NCBI GenBank assembly: GCA_002392625.1
Contig: DGHJ01000070.1
Coordinates: 1 to 16,607 of the forward strand
DNA from: Oscillospiraceae bacterium UBA3851
Lineage (GTDB): Bacteria; Bacillota; Clostridia; Oscillospirales; Oscillospiraceae
DNA: 16,607 nt
Direction: 5' to 3'
In this document: one piece after another, positions 14,141 to 16,607 of the stretch
How the letters are laid out: every line of letters begins with the position of its first letter
Numbering within the stretch: position 1 is the first letter of the stretch
Notes under the pieces: generated by a model
Seen by the model: the letters and a program-made list of their open reading frames with translations, nothing else
The model's database searches: none
Told to the model about the DNA's origin: nothing
Made by a program: the position numbers and the translations under genes

Positions 14141-14765
14141 TCCGCGCCGTCTGCTCCTGGGTCAGACCTTTGAAAAAGCGCAGCAATACCGTCCATTTTT
14201 CCCGCTCCGGGAGGCTTTCCACCGCCTCCCGGAGCGCGATTTTTTCCACCAGCGATTCCTCTGGCGCGTCTGTCCCCAGCATGGATTCCAGCGTCAGGCC
14301 GTCTCCGTTCTCCTGCTGCAGCGATTCCGGTGCGGCCATGGCCAGGTCGATGACGGCGATCTCCTCGGCGGTCATGCCGGAGGCCTCCGCAAGCTCGGAC
14401 AGACGCGCCTCCCGGCCCAGAGTGCCCCGAAGCCGTTCCCGGAGCTTTCGAAGGGCCTGCCCCTTCTCCTTGGTGGTCCGTCCCACCTTCACCGCCTGAT
14501 CGTCCCGCAGATAACGGCGTATTTCCCCGGCAATTTTTGGTACGGCGTAGGTGGAGAACTGTGTCCCATATGTAAGGTCAAAATGCTTTACAGCTTTGAT
14601 GAATCCAATGCATCCCAGCTGATAGAGATCATCCATCTCCACGCCGCAGCCGCCGTAGCGGCGGACCACGGACCAGATCAGCCCTTCGTTCTCCTCCAGC
14701 ACCGTCTCGTATGCAGCATCGTCCCCCTGCTGGGCGCGCTCCAGCAGGGCAAAGAACTCGCTCAT
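14061..14765 (-). CDS. sigF: Forespore sigma factor SigF (SpoIIAC)
   Basis: Sigma-70 family factor of 234 residues that directs early forespore transcription. Region 2 is visible as DLYQLGCIGFIKAVKHFD (46-63) followed by YGTQFSTYAVPKIAGEIRRYLRDD (66-89). Region 3 follows, and region 4.2 is LTQEQTARIIGVSQVQVSRLE (201-221); GVSQVQVSR is the signature shared by SigF and SigG. Position directly after spoIIAB identifies it as SigF and not SigG. It is about 20 residues shorter than the Bacillus protein, mainly at the N-terminus. Its ATG overlaps the spoIIAB stop (ATGA), coupling synthesis of the factor to that of its inhibitor. The last 80 bp of the gene overlap the end of the convergent DUF4130 gene. 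Confidence 0.96.
   Translation of the reverse strand: MSEFFALLERAQQGDDAAYETVLEENEGLIWSVVRRYGGCGVEMDDLYQLGCIGFIKAVKHFDLTYGTQFSTYAVPKIAGEIRRYLRDDQAVKVGRTTKEKGQALRKLRERLRGTLGREARLSELAEASGMTAEEIAVIDLAMAAPESLQQENGDGLTLESMLGTDAPEESLVEKIALREAVESLPEREKWTVLLRFFKGLTQEQTARIIGVSQVQVSRLERRSLEKLRQLLQE
14071..14089. terminator. Possible weak bidirectional hairpin at sigF / DUF4130 overlap
   Basis: AAAAGCTGC-C-GCAGCTTTT is a perfect inverted repeat inside the overlapping 3' ends of the two convergent genes. With a realistic loop the GC part of the stem is only 4 bp, followed by four T on either strand. It may slow or end transcription weakly in both directions. No stronger terminator is visible between the two operons. 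Confidence 0.3.
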
Positions 14766-15208
14766 CGCTTCCCATTGGCCCGTGTGGCAATCCTCTTGCG
14801 CATGGTGACGGTGGTGCCCTTCCCCGGCTGGGATTTGACCGACAGCCGGTCCATGAAGCTCTCCATGATGGTGAAGCCCATGCCGCTGCGCTCGGCGCCG
14901 CCGGTGGTAAAGAGGGGCTGGCGGGCCTGCTCCACGTTTTCGATGCCCCGTCCCCAGTCCCGCACCGATATCTCCAGTACGCCGCCCTCGGCGATGCGCA
15001 GCTTCAGCAGGATGCGGCCCAGCTCATCAGGGTAGCCGTGGACAATGGCGTTGGTCACCGCCTCACTGACGGCGGTTTTGATGTCCCCCAGCTCGTCCAG
15101 CGTGGGGTCCAGCTGGGCGGCAAAGCCGGCGGCGGCGATGCGTGCAAAGCTCTCGTTGGTGCTGCGGCTCAAGAACTCGATCTTCACGTAATTCTCCGTG
15201 CGCTTCAT
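14762..15208 (-). CDS. spoIIAB: Anti-sigma F factor / serine kinase SpoIIAB
   Basis: 148-residue GHKL-type ATPase that holds SigF inactive and phosphorylates SpoIIAA. Seen: the N box EAVTNAIVHGY (49-59; E49 and N53 match the catalytic base and magnesium ligand), the G1 box DWGRGI (84-89) and the G2 box GAERSGMGF (104-112). Length is almost identical to the B. subtilis protein (146). The SD GGAGGAG lies in the 12-nt gap after spoIIAA. Its stop overlaps the start of sigF. Confidence 0.97.
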   Translation of the reverse strand: MKRTENYVKIEFLSRSTNESFARIAAAGFAAQLDPTLDELGDIKTAVSEAVTNAIVHGYPDELGRILLKLRIAEGGVLEISVRDWGRGIENVEQARQPLFTTGGAERSGMGFTIMESFMDRLSVKSQPGKGTTVTMRKRIATRANGKR

Positions 15209-15220
15209 ATGTACTCCTCC

Positions 15221-15526
15221 TTATTCCATGGCGACCAGCCTGGTGATGCCGGACGCCTCAAATACCTTGCGCGGCTGAGCGGGGACCTGGCACAGTGTCA
15301 CCGTGCCGCCCAGCTCCCGCATCCGTTGACGGCAGCGGATCACCACCGCAATGCCGGAGCTGTCCATAAACGTAACGCCGCCGAAGTCCAGCGCAAGCTG
15401 CAGCGGCAGCGACGTGTCGATCTCCTGCTCCGCCCGCCGGATCAGCCCCCTGGCGCCATGGTGATCCAATTCCCCTTTCAGCCGCAGCGTCAGACGCCGC
15501 TCCCGGCTGGATGCGCTGATCTCCAT
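15221..15526 (-). CDS. spoIIAA: Anti-sigma F factor antagonist SpoIIAA
   Basis: 101-residue STAS-domain protein that, when unphosphorylated, displaces SigF from SpoIIAB in the forespore. Seen: LKGELDHHGA (16-25), nearly identical to the family, and FMDSSGIAVV (53-62). By alignment with B. subtilis, S56 matches the phosphorylated Ser58. It is somewhat shorter than the Bacillus protein (117), lacking its C-terminal tail. AAAGGAGG precedes the ATG by 6 nt. First gene of the spoIIA operon, which in Bacillus is controlled by sigma-H and Spo0A; no clear sigma-H promoter was seen here. Confidence 0.96.
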   Translation of the reverse strand: MEISASSRERRLTLRLKGELDHHGARGLIRRAEQEIDTSLPLQLALDFGGVTFMDSSGIAVVIRCRQRMRELGGTVTLCQVPAQPRKVFEASGITRLVAME

Positions 15527-15544
15527 CTTTCTGCCTCCTTTGTG

Positions 15545-15580
15545 TAAAAAATCACCGCAGATCCATGATCTGCGGTGATT
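15545..15580 (-). terminator. Intrinsic terminator of valS
   Basis: On the minus strand a perfect 14-bp inverted repeat AATCACCGCAGATC / GATCTGCGGTGATT with a 3-nt loop (15550-15580) runs into TTTTTT (15551-15546). It lies between the valS stop (15648) and the spoIIAA start (15526), so the two transcripts are separated. Confidence 0.92.
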
Positions 15581-15583
15581 ATA
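15578..15583 (-). promoter_or_regulatory. Candidate -10 element for spoIIA, overlapping the terminator
   Basis: A perfect TATAAT (minus strand 15583-15578) overlaps the first arm of the valS terminator. The hexamer 17 bp upstream (GAATTG) is a poor -35, so this may need an activator or may be chance in an A/T-rich spacer. A transcript starting near 15571 would lack much of the first arm and so escape the hairpin. No better promoter is visible in the 121-bp gap between spoIIAA and valS. Confidence 0.35.
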
Positions 15584-15647
15584 ACCTATGATACCATTTG
15601 CAATTCGTCGAACACTGTCACGGCGCCGGAGAAATCATTCGAATGGA

Positions 15648-16607
15648 TCAGAATTTCATCCCGGCGGCAGACTCCTCCAGCTTGGCAATGAGGGCGCGGG
15701 CCTTCTCCGCCTTGTCCCGCTCGGCGTTGACCACGGCCTCCGGAGCCTTGGAGACGAAAGCTTCGTTGCGCAGCTTGCCCTCGATACGGGCCAGGTTCTC
15801 CTTTGCCTTTGCCAGCTCCTTGGCGATGCGCTCCCGCTCCTTCTCCAGGTCAACCAGATCATTGAGGGGCATATAGACCGTGGCGTCGTGGGTGGACACG
15901 GTGACCATGCCGCCCAAATCGGCAGGCGCCTGCGTGAGCACCTCCACCTCGGAGGCGTAGGCCAGGCGGGTGATAAAGTGGGCGCCCTCCTCGTAGGGTG
16001 TAGGCTGGTCGGTGGTGATGATGACCTTGGCCTTTTTTGACGGCGGCACGTTCATCTCGGCGCGGCGGGCGCGGACAGCGGAGATGGCGTCCTTCACCGC
16101 CTCCATGGCGGCCTCGTCCTCCGGGAAGTGCAGCTCGTCACGGTACACGGGCCAGGCGGCACGGATCAGGAAGTCGCCCTCGTGGGGCAGCGCCTGCCAG
16201 ATCTCCTCGGTGATAAACGGCATGAAGGGGTGCAGCAGCTCCAGGATGCGCAGCAGCACGTAACACAGCACGTTCTCCGCCGCCAGACGGGCCTCCTGAT
16301 CCTCTCCGTTCAGGCGGGTCTTGGTCAGCTCGATATACCAGTCGCAGTAGGTGTCCCAGATGAAGTCGTAGATCTTGGCGGAGGCCACACCCAGCTCGTA
16401 GGCGTCCATGTTGACGGTGACCTCGCGGATGAGATCGTTGAGCTTGCTGAGCACCCAGCGGTCCTCCCGTTCCAGCTTTTGGGGCAGGGTCACCTTGTCG
16501 ATTGTCAGGTTCATCATCACGAACCGGGAGGCGTTCCAGATCTTGTTGGCAAAGTTGCGCATGGCCTCGCACTTCTCCACGAAGAAGCGCATGTCGTTGC
16601 CGGGGCT
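15648..16607 (-). CDS. valS: Valyl-tRNA synthetase, C-terminal part
   Basis: Class I aminoacyl-tRNA synthetase charging tRNA-Val. 319 codons plus the stop are visible; the frame is open to the window edge and the catalytic domain (HIGH and KMSKS) lies outside. Seen: SPGNDMRF just after where KMSKS would be; the anticodon-binding domain from NKIWNASRFVMMNL through WYIELTKTRLNG and LLHPFMPFITEEIWQ; and the C-terminal coiled-coil arm from about LVDLEKERERIAKELAK to the end, which in ValRS contacts the tRNA elbow. The NEAFVSKAPEAVV motif within the arm is strongly conserved in ValRS. A clear intrinsic terminator follows at 15545-15580. Confidence 0.97.
   Translation of the reverse strand, partial: SPGNDMRFFVEKCEAMRNFANKIWNASRFVMMNLTIDKVTLPQKLEREDRWVLSKLNDLIREVTVNMDAYELGVASAKIYDFIWDTYCDWYIELTKTRLNGEDQEARLAAENVLCYVLLRILELLHPFMPFITEEIWQALPHEGDFLIRAAWPVYRDELHFPEDEAAMEAVKDAISAVRARRAEMNVPPSKKAKVIITTDQPTPYEEGAHFITRLAYASEVEVLTQAPADLGGMVTVSTHDATVYMPLNDLVDLEKERERIAKELAKAKENLARIEGKLRNEAFVSKAPEAVVNAERDKAEKARALIAKLEESAAGMKF

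Noticed and set aside
1..16607. Mobile element, phage, CRISPR array, tRNA or rRNA
   Set aside because: No transposase, integrase, direct-repeat array, cloverleaf-like sequence or rRNA segment was seen; gene content is core chromosome apart from the radical-SAM operon.

Overview
The window comes from a high-GC, endospore-forming member of the Clostridia. The spoIIAA-spoIIAB-sigF sporulation operon, HPr kinase (HprK), WhiA, YvcK, a Gram-positive-type PcrA and a zinc-ribbon form of ribosomal protein L28 all point to Firmicutes. The strong GC bias within an otherwise clostridial gene set suggests the Oscillospiraceae (Oscillibacter or Flavonifractor-like bacteria), but that placement is inference. 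No phage, insertion sequence, tRNA, rRNA or CRISPR array was seen.

Layout. Positions 1-8930 (minus strand) hold one tightly packed operon read from a good promoter at 8902-8930: hprK, glcK (ROK glucokinase), murB, rapZ, yvcK, whiA, a small cysteine-rich C_GCAxxG_C_C protein, and dnaE (3' end outside the window). Gaps are 5-29 nt or ATGA overlaps. The operon ties carbon-catabolite signalling and glycolytic entry to peptidoglycan precursor synthesis, cell-envelope regulators and the replicative polymerase. Divergent from it is a single-gene rpmB unit (8978-9293) with a strong promoter and a bidirectional terminator shared with pcrA, which converges on it (9301-11736, minus).

The most interesting part is 11766-14140. 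The pcrA promoter faces away from a near-consensus promoter (TTGACA-N17-TAAAAT) driving three genes on the plus strand: a 38-residue single-pass membrane microprotein, a radical-SAM protein of the putative DNA modification/repair family (linked to uracil-DNA glycosylase families), and its usual partner, the DUF4130 'probable DNA metabolism' protein. Three LexA/DinR-like boxes lie exactly 29 bp apart across this control region. One fills the spacer between -35 and -10, and one covers the start of transcription. The radical-SAM protein carries a helix-hairpin-helix and ends in a consensus sliding-clamp-binding pentapeptide (QLSLF). Together this reads as a damage-inducible, clamp-recruited DNA-repair module of unknown chemistry, with a small membrane protein that may act as an SOS-induced checkpoint or division inhibitor.

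Positions 14061-15526 (minus) hold spoIIAA-spoIIAB-sigF, the first forespore-specific regulatory switch. The end of sigF overlaps the end of the DUF4130 gene by 80 bp. Upstream of spoIIAA a perfect hairpin terminates valS, whose C-terminal third enters from the right edge (15648-16607, minus).
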